From positions 62,001 through 126,000 of the forward strand of contig NW_026516670.1 of the NCBI RefSeq assembly GCF_025766255.1: 64,000 nt of DNA, written 5' to 3'. The position numbers and the translations under genes were made by a program. This document shows positions 43,008 to 62,321 of the stretch, piece by piece; the first letter of the stretch is position 1; the number at the start of each line of letters is the position of its first letter. This DNA comes from Zychaea mexicana (taxonomy: Eukaryota; Mucoromycota; Mucoromycetes; Mucorales; Lichtheimiaceae). The notes beneath the pieces were generated by a model. That model was not told the DNA's origin. It ran no database searches and saw nothing but the letters and a program-made list of their open reading frames with translations.

Positions 43008-45242
43008 TTCTTGATTATTTATGCCGCGCAACGGGATCTGAATCGGTCGAAGCAAATTGGCGGATGGGCAACGGTGACGACGATTGTTAGACAGTTCTAT
43101 ATCACACACATATCCTATGTCATATGTCATATTGAGGTCAGAACGTTATTACGTTAGACGGGCTCTTTCAATCTTTTCTTAATCTGTACTTTTTTATTGT
43201 CAATGTATTCTTCTCTGCAATCAAACGAAGATCAAGTAATGTGTATATCTTGGATGCTCAGAGTCTCAGAGAAAGCCGGGGCTGTAAAGAGAGCGGTATT
43301 AAAAACCTAGGCAACCCATTTTAGCATTAAATTGATTGGCATAGTTACACAAATCCTCTCTTTTATATAACGCAAGCGTATCTTTTTGTAAATGAAGGGT
43401 TAGGGCAAATACCAGTTTTGCTACGCATGTATCAATGCACTGTGCTTTTAGTCAGCAAAAATTCTTCTCAAATGAGATGTCAGGAGACCAAATTAATGAA
43501 TGTACATCATATTTGATGAAGAAAAAGGGTATGTCAATCAAAGCGCATGTGTACATAACCTCTAAAGCTGACATCCATTGATAATATGTATGCTACATAC
43601 TACGTGGTCACATCCGGAAGAAAAACAACGCTGATGATGTGCCTGGCATTCTTACTGCGAAGGAGGATTGCTTATATGTAATACATGATCCTTTATGCTG
43701 TCGTGGTATGTGTACCTGAACTAACAGCACCATTTGCGAATCAGCAGTTAATTCATTAATAAGGGTTTCTAGAACATCTTTTTCTTTCACAGCCGTGTAT
43801 CGCGCCACACTAGATTAAGCTTCATATAATTTTCAAGGTGGTAACCAATCGTTGAAAATGAAATTGTAAACTGTGTGTATGTGACACTAGGTATATACGT
43901 TGGAATATTGCTGTATACAAAGACCCTATATTGCTAGCTTCTACGGTGTGCAATATTCAGAAAGTTATTGGACCATGTTTTGATCGGCTGTCATGCAGGC
44001 TCCGTAGAAGGCACTAGTAGCAAGTCCCCGCGGCACAGTATCAGTTTATAGATCTCATAAAATTGATTTAAATGAATTTTTTGTGGGCAGATTTGCATTT
44101 CTGCCCGGGCTCATGACACTCTCTTCAGTGACCACAACCATGCTATCGAAGACTGACAGAGCAGCTATTGGGGAGAGATTCCAATGATGATAGTGGTGAT
44201 TGTCATTAATAAATAATGAACGGAGGGAGAACCTGTATGATGTGGGAGTGAACAGAATCAAATCTGATAGAAAAAAGACAGGAGTAAAGAAAAAGGTGGA
44301 TGACGATGATGATCGTCGCTCTATTTTGTGGGGAGAGACAGACAGTCGTGTCACAAAAGAAAAGAACCCTGGCCTATCATCATTCCACACACACGCACAC
44401 ACCCAAATTTTTTATGCAGTCAAACTGGTTTTGTAAGACAAGCAGAATATTTTTGGGTAGTAGGTAGTAATGCTTGGTTGTTGGGGGAGGGGGGATTTAT
44501 CCGGAGCGTGGCAAGACGGAGAGAAAAGAGAGGCAGAGACCGAGAATGTATACATAAAATGCCAAAACACAAAAAAAAGACTCCTTAGATTCATCGCTGA
44601 GTTGCAGCAGGCCGAGAACCTCTCTCTCTCTCTCTCTCTTGTGCCTCCTGAACAGTGTCTACTGCTACTATGTAAATGTGTCTCCTGGAAGATCGCATAT
44701 ATGTCTGTATTATGTGCTATGCAGTCTACACACTCTATTATACGGTGTAAACAGAAAACGACCACGAGATATTACATTATATTTTGTGGCGACACTTTTT
44801 TTTTATCTCGTAAACCAAGAACAACCCTTAAAAAAAACCTTCTTGTACACACAGAATGAGGTATGTGAGCGTGTGTTCCCCATTGTTGTCAAACTGGGGA
44901 TTCAAGAACTTTTGCTATTGAGCCATAATTTCTAATTATCTCTTCTTTCCTTCGATTGTCGAAATTTGGGGGAGAGGGGAGGTCTGAATAGGTAAGCAGG
45001 TAGGTAGGCAGATAGGTAGGTCGAGGGTGGGTAATTTGTCGAGGAGGGACTTTGTTATCCTTAGCAGTGGGGGACCCCATCAACTGTCATCCACTCATTT
45101 TTTTTTGTATTTAAATACGATAGGAGCCAAATAGAACGGGCTATTCTCTCTTTCTCTTTTCCCTGCTTCCTTGTTCATACATAGCAATTGTATACACCAT
45201 TCTACATAATCACCAGCACCAGTATATCATATCTCCCCCACT
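43008..45242. other. Intergenic, one possible orphan exon
   Basis: 2.2 kb with CT and G runs. On the minus strand near 43723-43815 there is an exon-like piece: AG acceptor, an open stretch with VLETLINELTADSQMVLLVQ, then GTACAC. I could not find partner exons. No RNA gene seen. The last 150 bp are pyrimidine-rich and precede the next ATG. Confidence 0.3.
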
Positions 45243-46049
45243 ATGGTTACCAACGTCCACCGTCGACTGAGTGCCTTATCACTCAAATATGCTTTTGACG
45301 AACAGCGCTCTTTTCTATCTCGCGGATTCCAGAAGATTTTCGTACAACAACCTCCCAAATGCATTAGCAATGACAACACCACAAGCACAAGCACAAGCAG
45401 CAGCAGTAGCAGCAGTAGCAACAACGATGATATATCCTCTTACTCATCTGAAGACGACCAGTTCTCCCCTTCCGCTTCGCTTACACCCTCCACTTCATCT
45501 TACTCTGTGCCATCATTTTCAGACGATTGCTGTGATATCAGCACCGTTGCTACTACAGCTAGTACTACGGATGCCATTCTTTGTATGGGCGTTGTCTTTG
45601 TTTGGTTACACATTCAATTACAGCTCGCCATTCTACTACAAAGACCCTCAGCAGTTACTACGCCGTTGCCATTGACAACAACAACCACTGTCACCAAGAG
45701 CCAGTTATTCAACCCAAAGCCATTGTTGCCATCGCGATCCCCGGGGCCAGATATGCCACCCGTCGCTGACCTTGTGAGAAGCCAAGTCAGTCTCGAGACG
45801 GCCGCCCTTTGGACACAGCACGAACACTTGCCTCAGTGCCCCTCCTCGTCGCGTCGTCGTCGCCAACTATGCAGTAACAATCACTATGCAAGTACTATCG
45901 ACAACGACGACAACGACGATAATCATCAAGCAGCAGCAGTGCGAAGCCTCGCTCAAGATGTGCTGGCATACCTTGAAGAGTTCTCTGGAGACGTGGCACC
46001 CGAGTTGGAGGCACTAAAGCCCCAGCTCGAGACCTATGTTGCCCTGTAA
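45243..46049 (+). CDS. Hypothetical low-complexity protein
   Basis: Single-exon ORF of 268 residues, not recognised. N-terminal ~35 residues are ordinary (RRLSALSLKYAFDEQRSF). Then long Ser/Thr/Asn/Asp tracts, one hydrophobic segment (~112-132, LCMGVVFVWLHIQLQLAILL) that could span a membrane, Thr repeats, a basic patch RRRRQLC, and a C-terminal helix SLAQDVLAYLEEFSGDVAPELEALKPQLE. The pyrimidine-rich leader and in-frame start resemble other genes here. Repeat-driven open frame by chance remains possible. Confidence 0.5.
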   Translation: MVTNVHRRLSALSLKYAFDEQRSFLSRGFQKIFVQQPPKCISNDNTTSTSTSSSSSSSSNNDDISSYSSEDDQFSPSASLTPSTSSYSVPSFSDDCCDISTVATTASTTDAILCMGVVFVWLHIQLQLAILLQRPSAVTTPLPLTTTTTVTKSQLFNPKPLLPSRSPGPDMPPVADLVRSQVSLETAALWTQHEHLPQCPSSSRRRRQLCSNNHYASTIDNDDNDDNHQAAAVRSLAQDVLAYLEEFSGDVAPELEALKPQLETYVAL

Positions 46050-46612
46050 ATACCATAAACTGCTTCTTCTTCTTCGTCTTGTTCCTGTACTTGCTCTCCC
46101 TCCCTTAAACTCTCCCCATGCTTCCTTGCTTTTCATTTTCACTGCACACACACACACACACAATTTTGCTTCTCTACTTCACTGCACATATTTTTTGTTT
46201 ATTTTTTTTTCATCTTGTTGGCATTGCTCATATGTATTCTGCACACACTCACACATGCATTCTTTTCCCTCTCACACCACTCGCACGCTAATGTAATAAA
46301 TCAAACTTTGCACAGACTTGTCACTCTTTTTGTTTCCCAATTAAAGCACACAAAGTAATAATACTTCTCCTTAAATGCGCGCGCTCTCTCTGTCTGTCTG
46401 TCTCTTTCTCTTTCTCCCCTCGTTTCGGAGCCGCTCCCGTCCGTATCAGATAAGGGGGGGCGGGCGGGGAGGGGGCTACAGTTACAAAAAGTGGGTTGTC
46501 TTTCTAAAGTATATCATGTATGTACAAATGCGAATCTCTTTTTTTTTTTTTGCTTGCATATCTCTAATCATTTTTCTTTGCAACTTTACCAATGCTACTG
46601 CTGCTGCTACTC
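46050..46612. other. Convergent 3' region with simple repeats
   Basis: CT-rich and CA-rich tracts, G-rich GGGGGGGCGGGCGGGG near 46455 and a T12 run. Lies between two 3' ends. No gene. Confidence 0.4.
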
Positions 46613-51994
<5,382 letters not shown>

Positions 51995-54673
51995 ATGGAC
52001 GACAGCAACCGTGCAACCACCGCTACAGATAATTTGGTGTCACCATCTTCTACCACCACATCGTTGGCAGCTGCCATTGTTGCAGCCACCCTCGCCGCGA
52101 CCTCTCCACAGTCCAGACAGACCCAGTTCTGCGTCAACGATCTTCTGCATCCAACAGATAAGGCTGAATCATTACTGGAATCCTTGACCGCCGAGCAGCT
52201 GAGCATAATTGAAAAGACGCTGAACAAGATTAGAGAGAAGAAGAAGACGACGACGACGACGACAGGTACCACAAGTTTCCGACAATCTCCTTTTGTAATC
52301 ATCTATCTTTTATGCTAAAACGCAGTCTCTCTCTCTCTCTCTCCTTTGTTGATTCTGCAGTGAGTCCTCCACTATCACCATCATCATCATCATCATCATC
52401 ATCACAACAGCCACAGGATGTATGGAGTAGTGCCGCCACTCAAGTAGCAATGGCATTGGCAGATGCGATATCGGCAGTGGACAAGACCGATAATGACAAT
52501 GGCGATGCTGAAATATCAACACCACCATCACCCTCAACAGCATCATCATCGTCATCGAACACCAATGACAATACAAACAGCACTGATGGAACTGTCTCAC
52601 ACCATGAGCCCCTCACTGAAAACCGCGACGGGGTCGAATGGGTCAGCTTTGTGTATTCGCATCATCGGATCCTTCGACAATACTGCATTCGAACGGATCT
52701 GGACAAGGTGAACGTCAACCAACTCGACGAAACGTTCAAGCGCGATAACTGCGTGAGTAATGCTGCGTTGTACAATAAATCCTCGTTGTGCGAGCGGATA
52801 GATACAGGGAGTGCGTTTTGAAAACGTCTTTTTTTTTCTCTTGTTTTTTTGCCATCCCCATTGTGGTTTTGGTTTCCTCTGTTCTACTACAAATGCATCA
52901 TATGGGGATAACGGGGAGCACAATTTGCAACAGAGGATTTTGAACGCATACACACATCGCAAAAAGGAAAACCAGTGTCACTGATCTTCAAATACTCTTC
53001 TTTCTTCTTTGGAAATTTCAGGTGTATCCACGTGCCAACCTCCCGCGTGAAACGTATCGCGGCAATCGATGGGCGTACGAGACCGAATGCAATGTCTTGG
53101 GATGGAAGCTTGCGAGCTTGAATGCTAACGAGATTGCTGGCAAACGAGGCCTTATCCAGCGCGCAGTCGATTCTTACCGGAACCGTTATCCGAGTATGCG
53201 GTCAAGACGCGTGGCACGACAGGAGAAACTGCTGAACGGGACACTTCGTAAACGCAAACTTCGCGAGTCCGAGAACGACCATCATCTCCTCTGCCATGCC
53301 GACGAACCAGCTGACAAGATGCTCAAGACCATGGCCTCGATGGAACAGCAACAGCAACAGCAGCAGCAGCAACGATATCTGCCAAAGACAATCTCTATCG
53401 ACGACGGACCGCAGGGCACGAAATGTCGGATACGGATCAATGTCGAAACTGTGCCCCTGGATGTGATTGATGCGCCATTCCGGAAAAGCAACTGTGTGTT
53501 TCCACGCGCTATCAACATCACGGCCAACACGCCTGCAGTGACGCAACGCCAGCTCGATGAGGCACGATGCAACGAACTGGGATGGAAACTGGTAGCGTAA
53601 ACAAACATGGCCTTTTGCGAACTTATGGTATACGATCCGTCGTGTTTGTTTGTTGTGTTTGTCTGACTGACATGTGTGTGTGTGTGTGTGTGCTGTGTTG
53701 CCTCCTTTTCTTTTCCCAGGCTTGGCTGAATCCACGGCAACTTGCCAATCGCAAAAGCCTGCTGCAGCGTGTGCTCGATATTTACCGGATCAAATTTGCG
53801 CCCCATCTCAATCCTCGCAAATATGCTTCTCGGATGCCTCCTGCGCCCTTTGCGCCACCGCCACGGTCTGAACAACCACTCAAGCTGACCGCCGAGACGC
53901 TTGCCGCCCAACAGCAACAGCTGGCTGCCCAAGAAAAGCGTCAACAGCAGCGTCGGCAAGAAGACGAGGAATCCATCTTTAGTGGAACCACCGTCTCACT
54001 TGACTTTCGCGACTGCTTCTCCCCTCCTCCAGAAGTCGCAGATGAGCCTGTCTTCCTTGAAGACGACGACATCGACGATATCCAACAACAACAACAGCAG
54101 CAGCAGCAAACAACACCTCAACCACCACCTCCACAACAACAACAACATCAGCATCAGCAACCATCCGCAGGTCTCCTTTCCAACGCCAATCTTGCGGATT
54201 ACGCGATCGATCATCTCATGTTACCCGCATCCAGAGGCGATCTCATGTTATGTCAAGGAAATGATAGTCAAGATGTGGTGGCCGCCGCGGCTGCAGCTGC
54301 AGCTGCAGCTGCCGCATCAGCGCAGGATTTTTGTGCCGCAGACGACATGAGTTGCCACTTGAGCGTCGAGACCAGCAGTAGTGGAACCAGCAGCAGCAAT
54401 CCATCGAACCATAGCTCCCCACGCCATCAACCTACCATGGTCGGTATCGTTGACAATGATTTCTACAATGCCACAGAGTTCTTGATGGACGGTAGTGGTC
54501 TGTCATTATTTGGCCAGCAAGAACGGGCGACGGACGAGCTACTCAAACGATACATAGACGAACATGATATGCTTACGCCAGGCGATCCACATATTGGCTC
54601 CCGGATGATGGATGATGACGATGTTGTGCTGGGCTACCTATCCACAGACTCTTTACTGAACCAACTATTCTGA
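51995..54673 (+). CDS. DUF8032 protein with duplicated domain and polyQ tracts
   Basis: Putative regulatory protein of a fungal family of unknown function. Exons: 51995-52265, 52361-52752, 53022-53591, 53720-54673; 728 residues. The first DUF8032-like domain (~181-290) reads GVEWVSFVYS...FKRDNC/VYPRANLPRETYRGNRWAYETECNVLGWKLASLN...KRGLIQRAVDSYRNRY. A second, diverged copy (~354-440) reads CRIRINVE...FRKSNCVFPRA...CNELGWKLAWLN...RKSLLQRVLDIYRIKF. An intron falls inside each copy, but at different places (before VYPRA and after GWKL). Ser, Gln and Ala homopolymers and an acidic C terminus look like activation-type disordered regions. For intron 3 the donor after GWKL (GTAGCG) keeps the frame; a later GT does not. 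Confidence 0.8.
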
Positions 54674-54949
54674 TCACATAATCCCATTCTCTCTCTCTCT
54701 CTCTTTCTCGCTATTTATGCTTTCATTCTTTTTTCTTCTAAGCGTTCCCTCCAATAATACCTTTCATACGACAACCATTTCCTAAAGAAAAACTTTACAT
54801 TTGTTTAATCTACATTCATATCCCCCCACCCCCTCGACTACACACCCAATCCTTTTATTTTTTTTCTTCTTCTTCTTTCTGTATATGTATAATAATAGCA
54901 ACCAACAAAACAAACAGAATACAACATATAAACCACCCAGGCGGTAGTT
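54674..54949. other. Convergent 3' spacer
   Basis: About 275 bp of T/C-rich sequence between the stops of the DUF8032 gene and the GH47 gene. No gene. Confidence 0.35.
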
Positions 54950-57352
<2,403 letters not shown>

Positions 57353-58534
57353 ATACTTTGGCAGATTATGTGAGTAAATAGAGAAAAAGATGCTCCTTTC
57401 TACAAAAAAAAAAAAAGATGCTCCTTTTAAACTATATATTGTGATGCACAATTATTTAAGTTTGTGTCACACAAGCTCATGCAACCCCTGAGAGAGAACT
57501 CTAATCCCCGGGTTCTTTTCTCCAATTTTATATTCTAAAGCATGCTGAAACTCCATCAACGTTATAATAAGAAATGACAGTATCGGACAATATATAACAT
57601 ACCAAAACTATACAGCAAAGAAACTCAAGAATTCCGTAGCGAACATGAAGACAAGAGGTCCTAACTCTTTCTTCTCCCAGTTCAGCTCATGGCTATAACA
57701 AAAATAGACATTTTTTACGAATTCATGATACATTATGTTGATGCTCCGTAACATGTATGGCAAATTGATCCAAGGCGCCGGAATGATCTAGCGGTTAATG
57801 TAACAATTTTCTATTTCCATATACTAAAAAAAAGAGATAGTGTGTTTGGCCTTAAATCCTAAGTACTTAAGCTGTAACAAATCATACATGAACATAAAGA
57901 CTTGTATACTATAGATGAGCGAGAGCCTGTTCTTTTATAGCTTCCTCATAATGAGGAAAAGTGGCATCTTGTTGAACATTAGCGGACAAGTACGTACTTG
58001 TGAGTGTCTCTCTCAATTCCGAATTGCCATAGTATTATTTTGTCGCGTGGTACAAAAACCTGAAAGACGTTCTGGAAACGGCAACTTAGTAAGCACCTCT
58101 CTTTCCTTACTAGTTCAATTGCACACATCGGTTTGTCATCCCACAGTGAGGCTACGATCAGCTGGTGAAATTGTGTATATCATACCAATACGAGCATTGA
58201 TCGCTACATGTATCTGTAAATTATCAGCCTTGAGTTATACACCTAGACGCGAACTCTTTTGATCCATTGGTCTCAACACATAATAGTAAGTTACTGTAAT
58301 TATGACTATATTTTGTTACTGGTATCTCCAACTTCAACAGGTCATTCACAACAAGCCATCAACATTGTCTACGGTAAAAAAAAATTATGCAAACAGAGAG
58401 CGCATAAATCAAACGCAAATCCGTAAAGATTATAAAGTAAAAAAAAATGAAATTTTGTGCTCTTTTTATTCTGAATAGTTGCTTTCACAAGTAAAGTCAA
58501 AAATGAAGAGAAACAAAAATTCTGCAGAAAGTGT
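57353..58534. other. Intergenic, no gene recognised
   Basis: About 1.2 kb, AT-rich, between the GH47 start and the GH45 3' end. A plus ORF of 115 codons (57915-58262) has no recognisable motif and is probably chance. Confidence 0.4.
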
Positions 58535-59730
58535 TTAGTTTCTGGAGCAACCGGTCTTCTTGGTAAGCTCACTTGGGCAAGTGACTTCCTTGAAGGAGAC
58601 CGATGGGTTGTTGGCGTTCTTGAACCAGTTGAATCTCCATTCGCAGCCGGCCTGCAGCTGCTTGGGAAGGTCGGTACAGCCGCTGGCAGAGTTGAGACCG
58701 CCGTAACGCTCACCCCAGCCGTTCGAGGGAGCATTCCACTGGGACTCGCAACCGTTAAAGATACCGACACCACCACCAGGGATTTGAAGATCAAAGTGGT
58801 TGCTACCGAGATCGCCACCGGTGTTGGTGACCTGGACGACCATCTTCTTGCCGTCGATCTCACCCGAAGTGAAAGTGAGCTCGTAACAGCCGCAGCACCA
58901 GCCAGATTCATCCAAGCCAGCAATCGAAGCAGCAGCGAAACCGTACGAGAGGTTTTCATTGACCTCCCAAGGCTGGTTGTCGGTGCACATGTAGCCACCG
59001 CCGCCATTGCAACCGCTCTGGAGAGAAAACGAAAAGTTTTCATGAGTATACTAGTATGATATGACATGATTCATTTGCTGCTGTTCTTTACATACTTGTT
59101 CATTGGCGTCAGCCAACGTAACACCGTCAGCAGCACAGACGCTCACGGGTGATGAAACAGAAGCCTTGTCAGGCCAGCTGCACGAGGCCTTGCAGCAATC
59201 CCAGTAACGAGTGGTCGAGCCATCACCAGCCTTGCCGCCAGAGACAGCCGCATAATCGCTACCACTGCTGCTGTCGCTAGTGCTTGTAGCAGCAGCGCTA
59301 GAAGAAGTGGTGGTGAGTACCTCTACTTCGTCAGTAGTGGTGGTCTTGCTAGGAGCAGCGGTTGTCGTAGACTTGGGGGCCTCGGTCGTGGTGGTTTGAG
59401 CAGCAGCAGTAGTAGTAGTCTTTGAGGAAGCAACTGTGGGTGGTACACGAACAGTTGCGTATAAATACATGAGGTTACACCGGACATATGCGTTTGGCGT
59501 TTTGACTATGTGAAATAAGGTAACATACCACCAGGCAAGCATTGAGAGTAGTACTCGTTGTTTTCCTGAGGAACGCAGGTCGAGCCTTCAGCGCAGCAAG
59601 TCGTGCCTTGCCAGTGCTTGCCACCACACTGGCCGTAGATAGGGCTACATTCGCTCGAAGAGCCGCTGCTTGCAGGATAAGCGCTGACGAGAGCGACAGT
59701 AGCCAAAAGTCCAAGGAAGGTTGTCTTCAT
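58535..59730 (-). CDS. Secreted GH45 endoglucanase with N-terminal CBM1
   Basis: Secreted beta-1,4-endoglucanase. Exons: 59529-59730, 59096-59433, 58535-59017; 340 residues, like Rhizopus RCE1 (338). The signal peptide is about 1-18 ([17 protein letters not shown]). CBM1 follows (~27-65, [19 protein letters not shown]...YYSQCLPG, with the cellulose-stacking Trp/Tyr residues). A Thr/Ser-rich linker covers ~68-115. The GH45 domain starts [14 protein letters not shown], where the Asp is the catalytic base region. It continues with [14 protein letters not shown] and [14 protein letters not shown], and ends GCSRN. CBM1 at the N terminus is the zygomycete arrangement. Family history suggests ancient transfer of GH45 among fungi; nothing in base composition here shows it directly. 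Confidence 0.95.
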
Positions 59731-59840
59731 CTCTGTAGTTTTGTTATGTGATAATAGGTAAAACGAGTGGGAGGGGTGGTGGTGGTGATGAGATGCTAGG
59801 AGAGAGTAAGGAACTAAAAAGGATAGATGTTTTCTTCTTC

Positions 59841-59847
59841 TTTTATA
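59841..59847 (-). promoter_or_regulatory. TATA box of the GH45 gene
   Basis: TATAAAA on the minus strand, 111 bp upstream of the GH45 ATG, followed by purine/pyrimidine-rich leader. Consensus match and position only. Confidence 0.5.
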
Positions 59848-60035
59848 TCTTTTTTCGATCCTTCTGTTTTGAAAGAAAAGAAACGATTTCTAGATGATGA
59901 GACGATGTTGAACGAATAATTAAAACGATTATATGAGGCCATTGCTTCTCCGACGACAATATTGGCTAGCAGTAATAAATAATAAAGGAAGAGCGGGACG
60001 CGTGTAAGCCCAGGCTTGCGGATCGTTGCTTCTAG

Positions 60036-60058
60036 ATTATCTAATATAATTAGATAAT
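60036..60058. promoter_or_regulatory. Palindromic double GATA-factor site
   Basis: ATTATCTAAT, 3 bp, ATTAGATAAT: a perfect 10-bp inverted repeat, about 310 bp upstream of the GH45 start. Each half contains AGATAA, the core of fungal GATA-factor sites (AreA/Nit2, iron or light regulators). Binding is inferred. Confidence 0.4.
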
Positions 60059-61518
60059 TAATATCACGATTAGCATGAGGCAGCAGCCGAACCGCAAGCT
60101 GTCAATTTATGTGACAATATCCTCGGATCCGACATTTCTCTCTCTCTGTGGTAAATGGAATCATGTTCACTAAACCATTCTTCCGGAAATTGTTACACAG
60201 ACGGTCTAAAATCCCCGCTTGCAAAGGCCGTAATGAGAGTCGCGAACAAGCATGGCAAATGGATCGACCAATGATGGGGGGAGAGGGGCGATGGTCCGGT
60301 ACGCATTTACATCAATCCAATATGTGCAGTATCAATATTCAAACCGGGAAACCTTTAAACTCGTGCTTTAACTATTATAGAACTCGGTCGCCGAGGTCTT
60401 AAAAACAATCCTGCAGGGCAAGCAAAGGACAAAAAAAACATTGCATAAATAACTAATGTAATGCATCGATCCCTCCCTCCCTTCCTCTCCGTGTTCGTCG
60501 TCACTTGACGTCCTCAGGGCGGGCTGGCACACATCAAGGCAGGTCATCAGAAGTTTCATCTCTTTATTTCGCGTCTCAGAATCTTGTATGCTCACCAGTC
60601 GGATGCGATCCGATGGTATTATTGCGTGAGACCTCAAAAAAAGAGCAACCGATATTATATATGCAGCCAAGGGCATCTTTGTTGACTGTTAGGTAATGCT
60701 GTAAAAGGTCTGACGGACAATGCGTTATTAATATGCTAGGATGTGTTTCTCGCCGCATCTGTGTGCATGCATCCTCTCTACGCACTATGTACACACGTAC
60801 CTGCTGAGTTTCCCATATGTTGTGTCTGTGAGATACTAAACCGGACAGAATCAAGTCCTGTTGTCTTTTTGTTGTATGCGTGTGTAGAATATGAGATGTC
60901 ATAGACACGCAAGTAAATGTCACTTTTCCAAAAGTCTCAATACACAGACAGTTGCTAAGCAAAAGACACTTTGGACGTCATGGGAGATGTAAACATGATC
61001 ATTCAACCTACTAACAAGCACAACAAATACTCATACGACTGGCAGTATGTAGTACGTACTACGTAATAAGCCATACACACAATCTGATGAGATACTAATA
61101 TAGCCCCCCCCCCAACACGAAACACTTTCAAACGCTCTGTATGATTGTTATTGTTACCCTGCTCTCTATGCAGGGAATGAACTGAATTTGTCTAAACAAG
61201 TTTCGACAGCTGTACGATGTGTTGTGGGTGCAGCGCTGTATATCCTACACTGCTGTTAATGATGGAAGGCTACGTTGTGTTGCATGGTGTGGGCGGCACC
61301 CACAGCAAAAGCACGCAGCAGCAGCAGCAGCGGTGCACGGTGGCGCTTCTGAATTCTAATATGCTTATTAAGATGGTGATGATGGTGATGATGCGGTTTG
61401 CTTATTGTAATTTTTAATATGTCCATAAAGCGCACTTGAGGATCAGGCTGCGGTATGGTAATAATATCAACGCGTGAAATGCGTGTTGTCAAATAATTAA
61501 AAAAAGTTCCTTTTTCCA

Positions 61519-61525
61519 TATAAAA
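61519..61525 (+). promoter_or_regulatory. TATA box of the bZIP gene
   Basis: TATAAAA 113 bp before the bZIP ATG. Same spacing as the GH45 box on the other side. Confidence 0.45.
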
Positions 61526-61637
61526 CAGATAGCAGAACACGCACACAAAAAGGATTGCTGCGATTTCGATTATTTTCCTCTTCTTCTTTCCCACCTACTT
61601 TTTCCTCTTATACACCGCAACAAAAACGCCAGTCATT

Positions 61638-62321
61638 ATGCTGACAATGACCAAACCTGTCGAGAACATGCATTTCCCAATGGCCATTTCTGCTATCACA
61701 TCCCCACCAAACGATAATACAGCGGGTGAAGACTTGAGCAGTCCTACGAACTCATTTTCCAGCCTCTCGTCTTCTTCTATAATCTCAGAGTCGTCTCAGC
61801 TCTGTGGACCATTGGTATCTGATTTCAAGGTAGATAACCGGAAAAAACCTCAATCGCTACCACCTTCGTCGTCGTTGTCGTCGTCGTCGAACTTACAGCG
61901 AGGACGGTATCACCCATATTTAGACAATGTGAATACCAACGTGTCATCTTCTTTGACGTCATCCCCACCGTTCTCGCAACAGTCGCCGGAAGCTACACTT
62001 TCACTCCAGGAACGTCGACAGAGAAACAAGGCAGCATCTGCAAAATACCGTGCTAAAAAGAATCAGCAGCATGGACAAATGAGGTCCACGATCGGCTCGC
62101 TTACTCGCGACAACGAGCTATTGCAACGTCAGCTTGAGCATGTCCGACAAGAGAACAACCAACTCAAAGCAACGTGTGATCAATTGCGCGGGAAAATGAT
62201 GGCAGAAAAAATGCTCAAACGTATGATGCTTGAAGACAAGTATGACGTACAAAAGTTAAGGGCAAACAATTTTGATCTGGTCGAAAATGACGACGAAGAA
62301 GGCGAGGACATGGCTATGTAA
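61638..62321 (+). CDS. bZIP transcription factor
   Basis: Single-exon, 227 residues. The first ~120 residues are Ser-rich and disordered. The basic region RRQRNKAASAKYRAKKN (126-142) has the N-x7-R bZIP signature (N130, R138). A leucine zipper follows at about 148-180 (I152, L162, L166 and later heptad positions), with high Gln/Asn content. The C terminus is acidic (NDDEEGEDMAM). The RNKAASAKYRAKKN form resembles the Met28/Cys-3 type that controls sulfur metabolism, but also other fungal bZIPs, so the target pathway is not assigned. Divergent from the GH45 gene. Confidence 0.9.
   Translation: MLTMTKPVENMHFPMAISAITSPPNDNTAGEDLSSPTNSFSSLSSSSIISESSQLCGPLVSDFKVDNRKKPQSLPPSSSLSSSSNLQRGRYHPYLDNVNTNVSSSLTSSPPFSQQSPEATLSLQERRQRNKAASAKYRAKKNQQHGQMRSTIGSLTRDNELLQRQLEHVRQENNQLKATCDQLRGKMMAEKMLKRMMLEDKYDVQKLRANNFDLVENDDEEGEDMAM

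Larger units (their letters stand above)
59731..61637. promoter_or_regulatory. Divergent intergenic region, GH45 / bZIP
   Basis: 1.9 kb. It holds TATA boxes for both flanking genes and a palindromic GATA-type site (60036-60058). It also has a C9 run near 61105 and CAG/GAT trinucleotide runs near 61315-61395. No additional gene seen. Confidence 0.45.

Noticed and set aside
53597..53719. Alternative donor at 53597 for intron 3 of the DUF8032 gene
   Set aside because: It gives a stop within a few codons. The donor at 53592 keeps the frame and matches the first domain copy (GWKLA).
57915..58262. 115-codon plus-strand ORF
   Set aside because: No motif, no codon-use resemblance to neighbours, no plausible promoter or exon partners.
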